In this document: in pieces, positions 1 to 8,897 of the stretch | Position numbering within the stretch: the first letter of the stretch is position 1 | How the letters are laid out: each line of letters begins with the position of its first letter | Notes under the pieces: model-generated | Databases searched by the model: none | What the model was told of the DNA's origin: nothing | Seen by the model: only the letters and a program-made list of their open reading frames with translations | Source: CAYLUN01 sp964386865 | GTDB taxonomy: Bacteria; Verrucomicrobiota; Kiritimatiellia; RFP12; UBA1067 | Direction of reading: 5' to 3' | NCBI GenBank assembly: GCA_964386865.1 | Contig: CAYLUN010000011.1 | Coordinates: 42,439-106,438, forward strand | DNA: 64,000 nt | Program-made: the position numbers and the translations under genes

Positions 1-19
1 CGCAGGGATACTCGTTCAT
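1..19 (-). CDS. 5' end of a divergent gene cut by the window edge
   Basis: On the minus strand an ATG lies at 19-17, preceded by AAAGGAGC seven bases upstream. The readable peptide is M-N-E-Y-P-C before the window ends. A good Shine-Dalgarno site with correct spacing next to a divergent promoter region suggests a real gene start, but no family can be named from six residues. Confidence 0.4.
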
Positions 20-124
20 GCGTGCGCTCCTTTGCCAAGCTACGATCACTTCCGCTTTAAACAGCATTACGTTCGCACACTCTCCGTTCCCGGTCAAGAT
101 GGATAAACGACCACAGGTTTGGTT

Positions 125-154
125 TTGCGAACGAGCAGGGCAAACGGCTATACT
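125..154 (+). promoter_or_regulatory. Candidate sigma70 promoter for the giant secreted protein
   Basis: TTGCGA at 125-130 and TATACT at 149-154 are separated by 18 bases. Transcription would begin near 161, which leaves almost no leader for a start at 172 and argues for the ATG at 214. Confidence 0.4.
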
Positions 155-171
155 ATGAGGTTGACTATGGC

Positions 172-3100
172 GTGCCGCGTGCGGAGACGCGTGCCGCGAG
201 GGCGGTGACACGGATGGCAGATATTCAGACAGGCGGGTTGGCGGGTTCTTGTCCGGCGCGTTGGACGGCGTTTGCGGCCGCGCTGACCCTGGTTCAGTTG
301 GCCTGTGCGGCCCAGGCGCTTGAGCAGGTGACGCGGCAGGCGGAGGACGCGTCGCGGATCGCCGCGCCGGTCGAGACCGCTCTGGCCGGTTATCGCGGCT
401 CGGGCTACGTGAACGTTCCCGCCAGCGGCGGCTCGGCCACCTGGACGGATTTCGACGGCGGGCCCGGCGGCGGGGTGAACATCCAGATCCGTTACCAGCT
501 GGCGGGTACCCTCACGCGCGAGGCGCCGCTGACGGTTAACGGCGTGACGCGCCGCGTGCGTTTCGCGCCGACCGGCTCGGGCGTGTGGGGCACGGTCACG
601 GCGTTCGGGTGGCTGGCGGCCGGCGAGACGAACGCCGTGACGCTCTCCACAGACGGCGCGGACATCGGCGCGGTCGACGAAATCACGGTGTCGCAGCCCG
701 CGCCGGTGCGCGTCCCGGCGCGCGTGTACTGGGGCGGCTACAAGAACATGTCGCAGCTCGTCGGCGCGGGCACGTCGCAGTGGACGTGGGTGCAGGCGCA
801 CCAGGACGGGCTGCTGCTGCACGGCGCGTACTGGGGCAACCCGGCGATGTTGCCCGCGCCCTCCAACGTGGCGCCGGCGCTGGCGGCGCTGCTCGCGCCC
901 CGCAAGCCCCACTACATCTACGAGGCCGGTTTTCCGGGCGAGTACCCGCGCATCGACACGGCTCTCGGCACGAGCAACGCCGACGCCGCCATCCAGGACA
1001 TCGACCAGCTGAAGGCGTGGGGCTTCTCGCAGCCGGACGTCTCGACGGACTATCACATGTTCGCGTGGCAGGAGTCCATGCGCTACCACCCGGAGTGGGG
1101 CCACGACGACTTCTTCGCTGCCCTCTGCGGCAACTGGTCGACCTACACCGGCGTCGTCGTCAGCGCAGGCACCTACGGGTGGTACCGGCAGTGGACGGAA
1201 AAGCTGGCGCAGCGTTACGCCGGCATCCGCGTGACCGCCTGCGATTCGCCGGTCTACTTCAGCTGGAACGACCTGCGCGAGCTGGGCGACGGCAACAACG
1301 CGTACGAGGCGTGGGTCAAGCTCGAGCGGCGCGGCACGAACGTCACGGCGCTGTGGTCGGCGACCGGCAAGTCGTGGCTGACGCTCGGCGTGACCACCTC
1401 CTCGCTGCCTGCGGCCGCCTACGCCGGGCTGGCGGTGACCAGCCGCAACAACGCGCGCCTCGCCGCGGCCGCGTTCGGCTCGGCCCAGGTCTACAACTAC
1501 TTCTTCGACGACGTCGGCCGGCCCGGCCGCGGCGGCTCGCTGTCCACGGGCTCGGGCACCTTCACGCTCACGTCCTACGGCGACAACTCCAACGGCACCG
1601 ACGAGGACGCGCACTTCTTCGTCTACCGCGAGCAGGCGGGCGACGGCGCCTTCGTGGCCCGCGTCGCGTCGCTGACCAACAACGCCAGCGCCACGCGCGC
1701 CGAGACGTCCGCCGGCCTCGAGCTGCGCGAGTCGCTCGCCGCCAACGCCCGGGTGGTCTCGCTGTCGCTGCGCAACGACAACAAGGTGCAGTTCCAGACG
1801 CGCACCAGCGCGGGCGGCGCCCTCGCTACAGTCGCCAGCCCTGCCGCCTCCGAGCCGGCCTGGCTCAAGCTGGTGCGCAGCGGCAACAGCTTCTCCGCCT
1901 GGATCTCCACCAACGGCACGAGCTACGCGCAGGTCGGCACGACTCAGACCGTCGCGCTGGCCAGCGCCACAAAGCTCGGGCTCTTCTGCGACAGCGGCGT
2001 CTATTGGGAGGACGCCGCCGCCCAGTTCTCCCACGTGGACTTCTTGGACGCCACGGCCCACTCGGCCTCGTGGAGCGGGCGGGACATCGGCGCGCCCGGC
2101 GTGGCCGGCTCGCACAGCGGCACCTCGACGATCACAGTCGAGGCCAGCGGCGCGGATATCGGCGGCGCGTCCGACCAGTTCCGCTTCGTCTACAAGCCGC
2201 TGACGGGCGACGGCACCGTGCTCGGGCAATGTTCCACCTTCGCCGACAAGGCGAGCCCGGCGACGGCGCTGGACGCGCTCGCGAAGATGGGCGTGATGCT
2301 GCGCGCCTCCACGAACGCGAACGCGCGGCACGCCGCCGCCGTCTTCACGCCGCAGCAGGGCATCCGCCACCTGAGCCGCGCCGCGGACGGCGCGCCGACG
2401 GCCACCGGCGGCGTCTGGGGCGTCGGCGAGGCGGCGATCGTGCCCAGCCTGACCGGCGCCCGCCGCGCGCTGGCGCACTACCTGACGGGCAACGATTTCT
2501 TCGCCGCGCTGCGCGACGCCTTCCCCAGCACCTACAAGACAAACGGCGTGGGCTTCACCACCGACTCGCCCTACCGCAGCTACATGTGCTGGGGCGGCAG
2601 CGAGACGCACGGCGACGCGCAGAAACACCGGCAGAAGATCCGGCTCTACGAAGCGTGGCTGCAGGCAAACGGGATGGAGCACCAGCTCATCGCCAACAGT
2701 AACGTCGGCGGCGCGACCGGCACGCAGGCCGAGCGCGACGCGTGGGACTCGGACTACGCCGACGAGTCGCTGCGCAGCATCGCGCTGCACCAGCTCGAGG
2801 GCGGCCGGCCCGACCGCGTGATCTTCGAGTCGTGGTACGACGGGCCCTACACGCTGGTGCCAGAGACGAAGTCCGGCTCGTTCGCCAACCTCGCCCTGCG
2901 CGGCCTCAAGTATCTGAAAGGCGAGGGGCAGACGCTGGATCTGACGGTGAAGGCCAATCCGGCCTCATTCTTCTTCGGCGGCGGCCTCCAGCAGAGCGTG
3001 CCTGCGGGCGAGCAGGCGCGGAGCTGGCGCGCCGCCACGACCAACGCCGCGCAGACCTTCACGGTCCGCCTCAGGAACGCCGGCGAGGTCGAGGCGCTGC

Positions 3101-5730
3101 CCGTGCTGCACGCGTACGCCAGCGGCGGCGAAGGCTGGACGGTCTCCTACTTCAGGGGCACGACCAACGTGACCGCCCTGATGACCGCCTCGGAGGGCTA
3201 CGCGCTGACGGACTCCGCAGTTCAGGGCCAGGAGCTGATCGCCTCCAACGCGGCCGTCGAGCTGACGGTGCAGGTGGCGGCCGCATCGCCGGTGGCCGCG
3301 CGGACGCTCCTGCTCCGCGCCTTCTGGAACCCGCAGGATCCGAACCTCGAGGTGAAAGACGCGCTGCGCCTCGACCTACTGCCGCCGAACACCGCACCCA
3401 GCGCCACGAACAGCTTCGCGACCGTCGCGCCCGGCGGCAGCGTGGACGTGGATCTGTGGCCGTTGGCGTCGGACACCGAAACGCCGGCGTCCAACCTCTG
3501 GTTCGCGGTAACGGGCGCCGCGAACGGCACCGCCGTGCTGCTGGCCGACGGGCACACGGTGCGCTTCACGCCCGCCGCCGGCTACAACGGCCCTGCGACG
3601 TTCAGCTATACGGCGCGCGACGAGTCGGACGACGCACGCCTGCTGAGGCATTACGACTTCGAGCCGCCGGACACCGTCGCGGACGCGCTGGCCACGGATC
3701 AGGCGGGCCGCAGCGACGGCGCGCTGCTGCGCGTCGGCGCGGGGGCTTACGCGTACGAGGCGAACGCGCCGCTGCGGCGGCAGGCGCAGAGCCTGCGCCT
3801 GGTCGAGGTCAGCGCGGGGACGAACGCGGAGCTGCGGACCGCGCTGCCGGTCGCCGAGTTGAATCTGACGAACGCGTCCTGGACGATGTCGATGTGGCTC
3901 AAGCGGGCGGCGCGGAACACGACCGACATGGCCTTCTACATCGGGAGCGGCAACGGGTCGAGCGGCGACGGCCACGAGCTGGAGCTGTGGGGCGGCGCCA
4001 ACGAAGACCGGCTGAACCTGCGCTATTGGGATGCGGCGAACACGCAGCGCGCGATGTTCAGTTCCCCCGCCACCGTGACCACGGGCACGTGGCATCACGC
4101 GTCCGTCGTCTGGGCTGCCGCCGGCGGGGGTGCCGGCACCCTCGCGCTCTACGCGGACGGCTCGGCCTGCGGCAGCACGAACCTGACGGCGGGGTTCAAG
4201 CAGGCCCAGGATCTGATTTGGGGGGGCATCGCCTCCTCGGCGGCCGACGCGAGGGAGCTCAGCGGCTGGGTGGACGAATGCGCGCTCTACTCGGCGGCCC
4301 TGGGCGCAGACGAGGTCGCGCGGCTGGCCCAGATGCCCGTCCGCCACAACGCCGGCCTCGCGTGCGGTGGCAGCGTCACGATCAACGTCGACGATTCCGC
4401 AAACGAGTTGCTGGCCCGCTGGCCCTTCGACGGCGTGCTGGCCGATGTGACGGGCCACGGCTGGAACCTGGCCTCTGCGGGGGACGCCGCGCCGACGGCC
4501 GCCGCTTACAAGCAGGGCTCTCACAGCCTGGCGCTCGACGGCGCCGGCGACTACGTCTACACCGCGCCGCTGCCGCTCGGCAGCGCCTTCACGCTGGCCA
4601 CGTGGATCTACGTGCCCTCCAACGCGCCCAACATTCAGACTGTGGCGGCGAACTCGGGCGGGGGCAACGCGAGCGGGTTCCGGTTCTATGTGAACGGCTA
4701 CAACAGCAACCCCGGCGACGGCAAGCTCGTGCTCGAAACGGCCAACGGCTCGGTCAGGCTCGACGTCGCCAGCGCAGCGGGGGCGGTGGCCAAAGACCGG
4801 TGGCAGCACGTCGCGGCGGTCGTCAACCGCGCCGCAGGGACGGCTACGCTCTACCGGAACGGGACGGCCGTGGGCGGGGGCAGCATCCGCACGGACTTCA
4901 CCAACACCACGGCGCTCTATCTGGGCGGCATGAGCGGCAACACGTATCCGTTCCGCTCGAACCTCGACGACGTCCGCGCCTACGGCCGCGCGCTCACCTC
5001 CAACGAACTGGCGGTGATCGTCAACGCCGTCAACGCGCCGCCGGCCCTCGGCGACGTGACGAACCGCGCGGTCGCGGTCAACGCCGGGACGGGGGCCGTC
5101 GGGTTCACCGTCTCCGACGACGAGACCGCTCCGCAGCACCTGGCGCTCGCCGCGAACTCGTCCGACACCGGGCTCGTGCGGCAGGCGGCCATCGTGTTCG
5201 GCGGCAGCGGAGCGAACCGCACGGTGACGGTTACGCCCGTGAGCAACCGCCTCGGCAGCGCCGTCATCACGCTGACTGTGAGCGACGGCACGCGCGCCGC
5301 GAACGACGCCTTTACGGTGACCGTCGCGGGAACGTCCCAAGAGGCGTGGCGCTTCGACCGCTTCGGCACGACCGCAAACAGCGGGGCTGCGGCTGACGGC
5401 GCGAACCCCGACGGCGACGACTGGGACAACGCGCAGGAGTACGTGCTCGGCACCGACCCGTGGACGCTCAGCCCCGGCCTGACGGTAGATTCGGCCACGG
5501 TGACGGGGGGCTGCCTGCGGGTGACCTTCTATACGCGCCAGGCGTCGGGCGTGGGGTACGCCGGCCTCTCGCGCCGCTACGACGTGGAGTCAGCCGCCGC
5601 CCTGAGCGACTCTCCATGGTTCAGCGTGGCCGGCCTCACCGGCCTCGTGGGCAGCAACCGGACGGTTACGGTCAACGTGCCCTTCGACGGCCCCCGCCGC
5701 TTCTACCAGCTCAAGGTGCGGCTGCAGTAA
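172..5730 (+). CDS. Giant secreted multidomain protein with CBM-like, concanavalin-like, LamG and Ca-binding domains
   Basis: Protein of 1852 aa from the GTG at 172, or 1838 aa from ATG 214. A hydrophobic signal segment (ALTLVQLACAAQA) precedes the mature protein. Domains in order (residues approximate): CBM6/35-like sandwich 50-165; a region with GH-like segments (ends with VIFESWYDGP near 885) interrupted by two or three DUF1349/concanavalin-like modules at 370-745; cadherin-like/Big domain 1070-1155; two LamG sandwiches 1160-1386 and 1410-1612; Ig-like 1620-1720; and a C-terminal PDGDDWDNAQEYVLGTDP motif of the thrombospondin-3/EF type common at PVC protein C-termini. Probably surface-exposed and polysaccharide-binding or degrading. 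No known catalytic family can be assigned with confidence. The gene stands alone before the rpmH block. Confidence 0.8.
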   Translation: MPRAETRAARAVTRMADIQTGGLAGSCPARWTAFAAALTLVQLACAAQALEQVTRQAEDASRIAAPVETALAGYRGSGYVNVPASGGSATWTDFDGGPGGGVNIQIRYQLAGTLTREAPLTVNGVTRRVRFAPTGSGVWGTVTAFGWLAAGETNAVTLSTDGADIGAVDEITVSQPAPVRVPARVYWGGYKNMSQLVGAGTSQWTWVQAHQDGLLLHGAYWGNPAMLPAPSNVAPALAALLAPRKPHYIYEAGFPGEYPRIDTALGTSNADAAIQDIDQLKAWGFSQPDVSTDYHMFAWQESMRYHPEWGHDDFFAALCGNWSTYTGVVVSAGTYGWYRQWTEKLAQRYAGIRVTACDSPVYFSWNDLRELGDGNNAYEAWVKLERRGTNVTALWSATGKSWLTLGVTTSSLPAAAYAGLAVTSRNNARLAAAAFGSAQVYNYFFDDVGRPGRGGSLSTGSGTFTLTSYGDNSNGTDEDAHFFVYREQAGDGAFVARVASLTNNASATRAETSAGLELRESLAANARVVSLSLRNDNKVQFQTRTSAGGALATVASPAASEPAWLKLVRSGNSFSAWISTNGTSYAQVGTTQTVALASATKLGLFCDSGVYWEDAAAQFSHVDFLDATAHSASWSGRDIGAPGVAGSHSGTSTITVEASGADIGGASDQFRFVYKPLTGDGTVLGQCSTFADKASPATALDALAKMGVMLRASTNANARHAAAVFTPQQGIRHLSRAADGAPTATGGVWGVGEAAIVPSLTGARRALAHYLTGNDFFAALRDAFPSTYKTNGVGFTTDSPYRSYMCWGGSETHGDAQKHRQKIRLYEAWLQANGMEHQLIANSNVGGATGTQAERDAWDSDYADESLRSIALHQLEGGRPDRVIFESWYDGPYTLVPETKSGSFANLALRGLKYLKGEGQTLDLTVKANPASFFFGGGLQQSVPAGEQARSWRAATTNAAQTFTVRLRNAGEVEALPVLHAYASGGEGWTVSYFRGTTNVTALMTASEGYALTDSAVQGQELIASNAAVELTVQVAAASPVAARTLLLRAFWNPQDPNLEVKDALRLDLLPPNTAPSATNSFATVAPGGSVDVDLWPLASDTETPASNLWFAVTGAANGTAVLLADGHTVRFTPAAGYNGPATFSYTARDESDDARLLRHYDFEPPDTVADALATDQAGRSDGALLRVGAGAYAYEANAPLRRQAQSLRLVEVSAGTNAELRTALPVAELNLTNASWTMSMWLKRAARNTTDMAFYIGSGNGSSGDGHELELWGGANEDRLNLRYWDAANTQRAMFSSPATVTTGTWHHASVVWAAAGGGAGTLALYADGSACGSTNLTAGFKQAQDLIWGGIASSAADARELSGWVDECALYSAALGADEVARLAQMPVRHNAGLACGGSVTINVDDSANELLARWPFDGVLADVTGHGWNLASAGDAAPTAAAYKQGSHSLALDGAGDYVYTAPLPLGSAFTLATWIYVPSNAPNIQTVAANSGGGNASGFRFYVNGYNSNPGDGKLVLETANGSVRLDVASAAGAVAKDRWQHVAAVVNRAAGTATLYRNGTAVGGGSIRTDFTNTTALYLGGMSGNTYPFRSNLDDVRAYGRALTSNELAVIVNAVNAPPALGDVTNRAVAVNAGTGAVGFTVSDDETAPQHLALAANSSDTGLVRQAAIVFGGSGANRTVTVTPVSNRLGSAVITLTVSDGTRAANDAFTVTVAGTSQEAWRFDRFGTTANSGAAADGANPDGDDWDNAQEYVLGTDPWTLSPGLTVDSATVTGGCLRVTFYTRQASGVGYAGLSRRYDVESAAALSDSPWFSVAGLTGLVGSNRTVTVNVPFDGPRRFYQLKVRLQ

Positions 5731-5854
5731 GCGCTCGCCTGGCCCCGCGAGGGAAACGCCCAACAAAGGCCGGCTGCGGGCGCTGCGGGTGGGCGCGGCG
5801 AGCTGCCCGCCTGCCACCTGACGACCCGCGCAAAAAAATAGGAGTTGGCGTGGG

Positions 5855-5883
5855 TTGACCACAGGCAGTCCGTGTGATATTCT
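5855..5883 (+). promoter_or_regulatory. rpmH promoter
   Basis: TTGACC at 5855-5860, a 17-base spacer, and TATTCT at 5878-5883. The start of rpmH is about 35 bases past the expected transcription start. One of the best sigma70-type promoters in the window. Confidence 0.7.
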
Positions 5884-5923
5884 GAAATACTCTTTTTTGA
5901 CGAGAAAGGTAGGAGATTCCGAA

Positions 5924-6061
5924 ATGAAGATGATGTGGCAGCCTTCGAAGATCAAGCGCGTTCGCAAGATCGGTTTCCGCGCGCGCATGTCCACCAAGGG
6001 TGGCCGCGCGTTGCTCAACGCCCGCCGCCGTAAGGGCCGTCTGCGCCTGACTCAGGTGTAA
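5924..6061 (+). CDS. rpmH: 50S ribosomal protein bL34
   Basis: Forty-five residues, the normal length for bL34. It carries the family core QPSKIKRVRKIGFRARM and the basic tail RRRKGRLRL. ATG 5924 is chosen because AGGAG at 5911-5915 sits eight bases upstream; a longer frame from 5855 would begin inside the promoter. It is a structural protein of the large ribosomal subunit. First gene of the conserved rpmH-rnpA-yidD-yidC block, which links ribosome, RNase P and membrane insertion in most bacteria. Confidence 0.98.
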   Translation: MKMMWQPSKIKRVRKIGFRARMSTKGGRALLNARRRKGRLRLTQV

Positions 6062-6073
6062 CGGCAGGCTCCG

Positions 6074-6490
6074 GTGCATGACGTCATGAACGGTTCTGCC
6101 CAGATCCGGGATGGCGGCGAGCTGTTGCCGGGCCCTTTCCGGCTCGACTCTTCCAAATACAAAGCCGTATTTGCCGAAAAGACGTCGTTCTACGGGCAGA
6201 CCTTGGTGATCTGGGTAGCGATCACGCCCGACGCCGGCCGCAGGGCCGGCGTTGTCGTTTCCAAGCGGACGTTCCGGCGGGCGGTGGATCGCAACCGCGC
6301 CAAGCGGCTGATGCGCGAGGCGTTCCGCCTGAGCCGGCACCGGCTCAAGCCGGACGTGGCCCTGATTCTGATCGCCCGCGGCGGCATCGCGGGCAAGCGG
6401 TGTCAGGACGTGAAGATCGATTTCGAGCGGATCTGCCGGCGGGCCAAGGTCTGGCAGACGGCGGCGGCTCCCGGCGCGGCGCCGGCCTGA
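6074..6490 (+). CDS. rnpA: Ribonuclease P protein component
   Basis: 138 aa. The signature RRAVDRNRAKRLMREAFR is the RNR motif that contacts the RNase P RNA and the pre-tRNA. The N-terminal half carries the aromatic patch (FAEKTSFYGQTLVIWV) that binds the 5' leader. The protein supports the RNA subunit in tRNA 5' maturation in the cytoplasm. GTG 6074 or ATG 6086 could start it; neither has a strong Shine-Dalgarno, as expected for translation coupled to rpmH 12 bases upstream. The alanine/proline tail is lineage-specific. Confidence 0.95.
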   Translation: MHDVMNGSAQIRDGGELLPGPFRLDSSKYKAVFAEKTSFYGQTLVIWVAITPDAGRRAGVVVSKRTFRRAVDRNRAKRLMREAFRLSRHRLKPDVALILIARGGIAGKRCQDVKIDFERICRRAKVWQTAAAPGAAPA

Positions 6491-6501
6491 CGGAGGTGAG
6501 G

Positions 6502-6759
6502 ATGCGGCGGATCGTGGCCCTCGTCAGCCGGGCCGTGTGCGGCGTGCTGATTCTGTTTGTGCGGGCTTATCAGGTGACGCTCTCGCCGCACATCGGAAGC
6601 TGCTGCAGGTTCGAGCCGACCTGCTCGGCTTACTGCATCGAGGCGCTGAAGACGCACGGCGCGTGGCGGGGCGGCTGGCTGACGCTTCGGCGCATCCTGC
6701 GCTGCCGCCCCTTCGGGCCTTCGGGCTACGATCCGGTGCCGCCCAGGAAAGGCTGTTAG
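6502..6759 (+). CDS. yidD: Membrane protein insertion efficiency factor YidD
   Basis: 85 aa from ATG 6502, chosen because GGAGG at 6492-6496 lies five bases upstream; the open frame extends further 5' only into rnpA. An amphipathic N-terminus is followed by the family core with CRFEPTCSAYCIEAL, GGWLTLRRILRC and GYDPVP. YidD is a small membrane-associated factor that assists YidC-dependent insertion. It begins 11 bases after the rnpA stop, so the two are co-transcribed. Confidence 0.96.
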   Translation: MRRIVALVSRAVCGVLILFVRAYQVTLSPHIGSCCRFEPTCSAYCIEALKTHGAWRGGWLTLRRILRCRPFGPSGYDPVPPRKGC

Positions 6760-6841
6760 GCAGAAGGCTGTTAGACTGTTAGGCAACCTCGCAACCGCTG
6801 AACCGTGAACCGTAGAACCTTTTCAACCTGAGCATTTACCC

Positions 6842-8665
6842 ATGAATAAACAAGAAAAACTCATTGCGATCCTGCTCGGCGCCCTGCTGGTCGGGTGGAT
6901 GTTCTATACGCAGCGCCAAGCGGCGAAACAGGCGGCCGCACAGGCCGAGGCCCGTTCCGCCACACAGGCCGAAATCGCCGGGCCTTCTGTGAAGGATGCG
7001 GTTCTCACGGCGCCCACGCGCGAGCCCGCGCAGCCGGAGCCAGCCCAGCCCGCCGTGGAGGCGCAGGCGGCCGCGCTGCCGGAGACACCCGAAGAGGTGG
7101 TCGAGCTGGCGAGCGACGACATGACGCTCGCCGTGTCCTCCCACGGCGCGGTGCTCAAGCGCGCGACGCTCAGCGGGTACACGTCCCTTCCCGGCAAGCC
7201 GGGCGAGGGCAACCCGCCCGTGACGTTCGACTTCGCCGCCGCGCCGGGGCTTGAGCTGACCGGGCTCCCCGGCCTTGCCGCAAATGCGGCGTACCGCGTC
7301 GAGCGCGACCCCGCGGGCCGCGCGGTCACGCTGACCGCCTCCACGGCGCAGGGGCTGACCATCGTGCGCCGCATCGAGCTGCTGAAGGACTACCAGGTCA
7401 AGGTCTCGGACGCCGTCAAGAACGCCAGCGACAACGTGGTCGTGCTCGGCACCAACGCCGTCTGCCTCGGCGCGATGGCCAAGGGCGCCTCGAAGAACGA
7501 GGTGCTTTCCGTCGACTCGCTGCCCGCCGTCGCCGGCGCGAAGGCCCGCTATTGGGGCTCCGAGAAGGCGACCAAGCAGTACCTCGTGGGCGGGAACGCC
7601 ACGGGCATGGGCTGCGGGGGGGCGCCGGCGGCGACCGGGATGCCGGACCACATGACCCTGCCGGTCTTCGAGCCCCAGGCGTGGGTCGCGCTGAAGTCGC
7701 GCTTCTTCGTTGCCGCCCTCTCCTCGTCGGAGACCAACTGCGGGTTCACGGTTCGCACCACGCGCGACACCTCGAAGCCGATCTACGAGCTTAGCTGCGT
7801 TTCGGCTCGCGTCCTCTTCCCCGGCCGCGTGCTGGCCCAGGGCGAGACCCTGAGCCGCGACTACTCGCTCTTCGTGGGGCCGAAGAAGCTCTCGCTCTTG
7901 CAGGAGATGGGCAACGGCATGGACGCCGTGATGGAGTTCGGCTTCTTCGCCTGGTTCTGCAAGCTGCTGGTGCCGACGCTCAACTTCTTCCACCGGCTCC
8001 TGCCCAGCTACGGCGTCGCGATCATCCTGCTGACCTTCCTCGTGCGCATCATCTTCTGGCCGCTGACCCACAAGAGCACGGTGAGCATGCGGAAGATGCA
8101 GGAGCTGCAGCCCAAGCTGAAGGAGATCCAGGCCAAGTTTAAGGACAATCCGCAGAAGATGCAGCAGGAGACGTGGGCCGTCTACCGCGAGAACAAAGTC
8201 AACCCGATGTCGAGCTGCCTGCCGATGCTGATCCAAATACCGGTCTTCATCGCGCTCTTCACGGTTCTGCGCAGCGCGGTGGAGCTGCGCTACGCGCCGT
8301 TCCTGTGGATCGCCGACCTGAGCGAGCCGGAGAACCTGTTCGCCGGCGTGCTGCCGATGCCGCTGAACATCCTGCCGTTCCTGATGTCCGGCACCATGGC
8401 GCTGCAGAGCTATCTCACGCCGTCGATGGGCGACCCGGCGCAGCAGAAGATGATGATGATCATGATGCCGATCATGATGCTCTTCATGTTCTACAGCTTC
8501 CCGGCGGCGCTCTCGCTCTACTGGACGGTGAGCCAGGTGCTGTCGATCGTGCAGATGCTGATGATACGTCAGAAGATCGCGCACAAGCACGACTCGGACG
8601 GAAGCGTGACGGTTGAGGCGCCTCAGACCCGCCAGCAGCGCCGCTCGGCCGCCCGCACCGATTGA
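6842..8665 (+). CDS. yidC: Membrane protein insertase YidC/Oxa1
   Basis: 607 aa, the long form with a periplasmic domain. A first membrane segment (residues 6-22) is followed by an Ala/Pro/Glu linker, then a large beta-rich periplasmic domain (about 80-350). The C-terminal Oxa1 core of five membrane segments follows (about 360-590) and includes FLVRIIFWPLTHKS, whose arginine is the conserved hydrophilic-groove residue, and the cytoplasmic hairpin MRKMQELQPKLKEIQAKF. A methionine-rich segment (MMMIMMPIMMLFMF) forms a late helix. The protein inserts and folds inner-membrane proteins with or without Sec. No good Shine-Dalgarno precedes ATG 6842. The 82-base gap after yidD contains a short duplicated AGGCTGTTAG. 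Confidence 0.97.
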   Translation: MNKQEKLIAILLGALLVGWMFYTQRQAAKQAAAQAEARSATQAEIAGPSVKDAVLTAPTREPAQPEPAQPAVEAQAAALPETPEEVVELASDDMTLAVSSHGAVLKRATLSGYTSLPGKPGEGNPPVTFDFAAAPGLELTGLPGLAANAAYRVERDPAGRAVTLTASTAQGLTIVRRIELLKDYQVKVSDAVKNASDNVVVLGTNAVCLGAMAKGASKNEVLSVDSLPAVAGAKARYWGSEKATKQYLVGGNATGMGCGGAPAATGMPDHMTLPVFEPQAWVALKSRFFVAALSSSETNCGFTVRTTRDTSKPIYELSCVSARVLFPGRVLAQGETLSRDYSLFVGPKKLSLLQEMGNGMDAVMEFGFFAWFCKLLVPTLNFFHRLLPSYGVAIILLTFLVRIIFWPLTHKSTVSMRKMQELQPKLKEIQAKFKDNPQKMQQETWAVYRENKVNPMSSCLPMLIQIPVFIALFTVLRSAVELRYAPFLWIADLSEPENLFAGVLPMPLNILPFLMSGTMALQSYLTPSMGDPAQQKMMMIMMPIMMLFMFYSFPAALSLYWTVSQVLSIVQMLMIRQKIAHKHDSDGSVTVEAPQTRQQRRSAARTD

Positions 8666-8747
8666 TCGTTCGTTTTGTGTCAGCTTGCTGATCGTTCACA
8701 AACCCGCCCGTCACGCTCGGTGCGAACGCACGAGTCATGTGTAAAGC

Positions 8748-8767
8748 GGACGCGCAGACGCGCGTCC
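8748..8767. repeat. Perfect hairpin downstream of yidC
   Basis: An 8-bp perfect stem, GGACGCGC with GCGCGTCC, closes a four-base loop AGAC. It lacks a T tract, so it is either a rho-independent-like stop for the yidC transcript or a member of a GC-rich intergenic palindrome family. The remainder of 8666-8897 holds only the downstream promoter. Confidence 0.5.
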
Positions 8768-8826
8768 CTCCCCGCGACAGCTGTGTCAGCAGGGCGGGGG
8801 CGAGCGTCTGCCCGCCACACTGTGTA

Positions 8827-8856
8827 TTGCGTGCAGAGGCCCGCTGAGCGTATAAT
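8827..8856 (+). promoter_or_regulatory. Promoter of the GH92 gene
   Basis: TTGCGT at 8827-8832, an 18-base spacer and a consensus TATAAT at 8851-8856. The Shine-Dalgarno GGAGGGAG follows at 8883-8890. Confidence 0.65.
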
Positions 8857-8897
8857 CCCGCCACAGTTACAGAATACGAGGCGGAGGGAGACTGTCT

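Noticed and set aside
148..2790. Very long open frames on the minus strand opposite the high-GC genes (also 3376-5340, 8484-11354, 20375-22972, 54540-56519)
   Set aside because: They have low-complexity Arg/Ala/Val-rich translations, no ribosome sites, and lie antisense to genes with recognisable domains; this is a codon-position GC effect.
5731..8665. Chromosomal origin next to rpmH-rnpA-yidD-yidC
   Set aside because: No dnaA or dnaN, DnaA-box cluster or AT-rich unwinding region is visible in the flanking gaps; the block alone does not place the origin.
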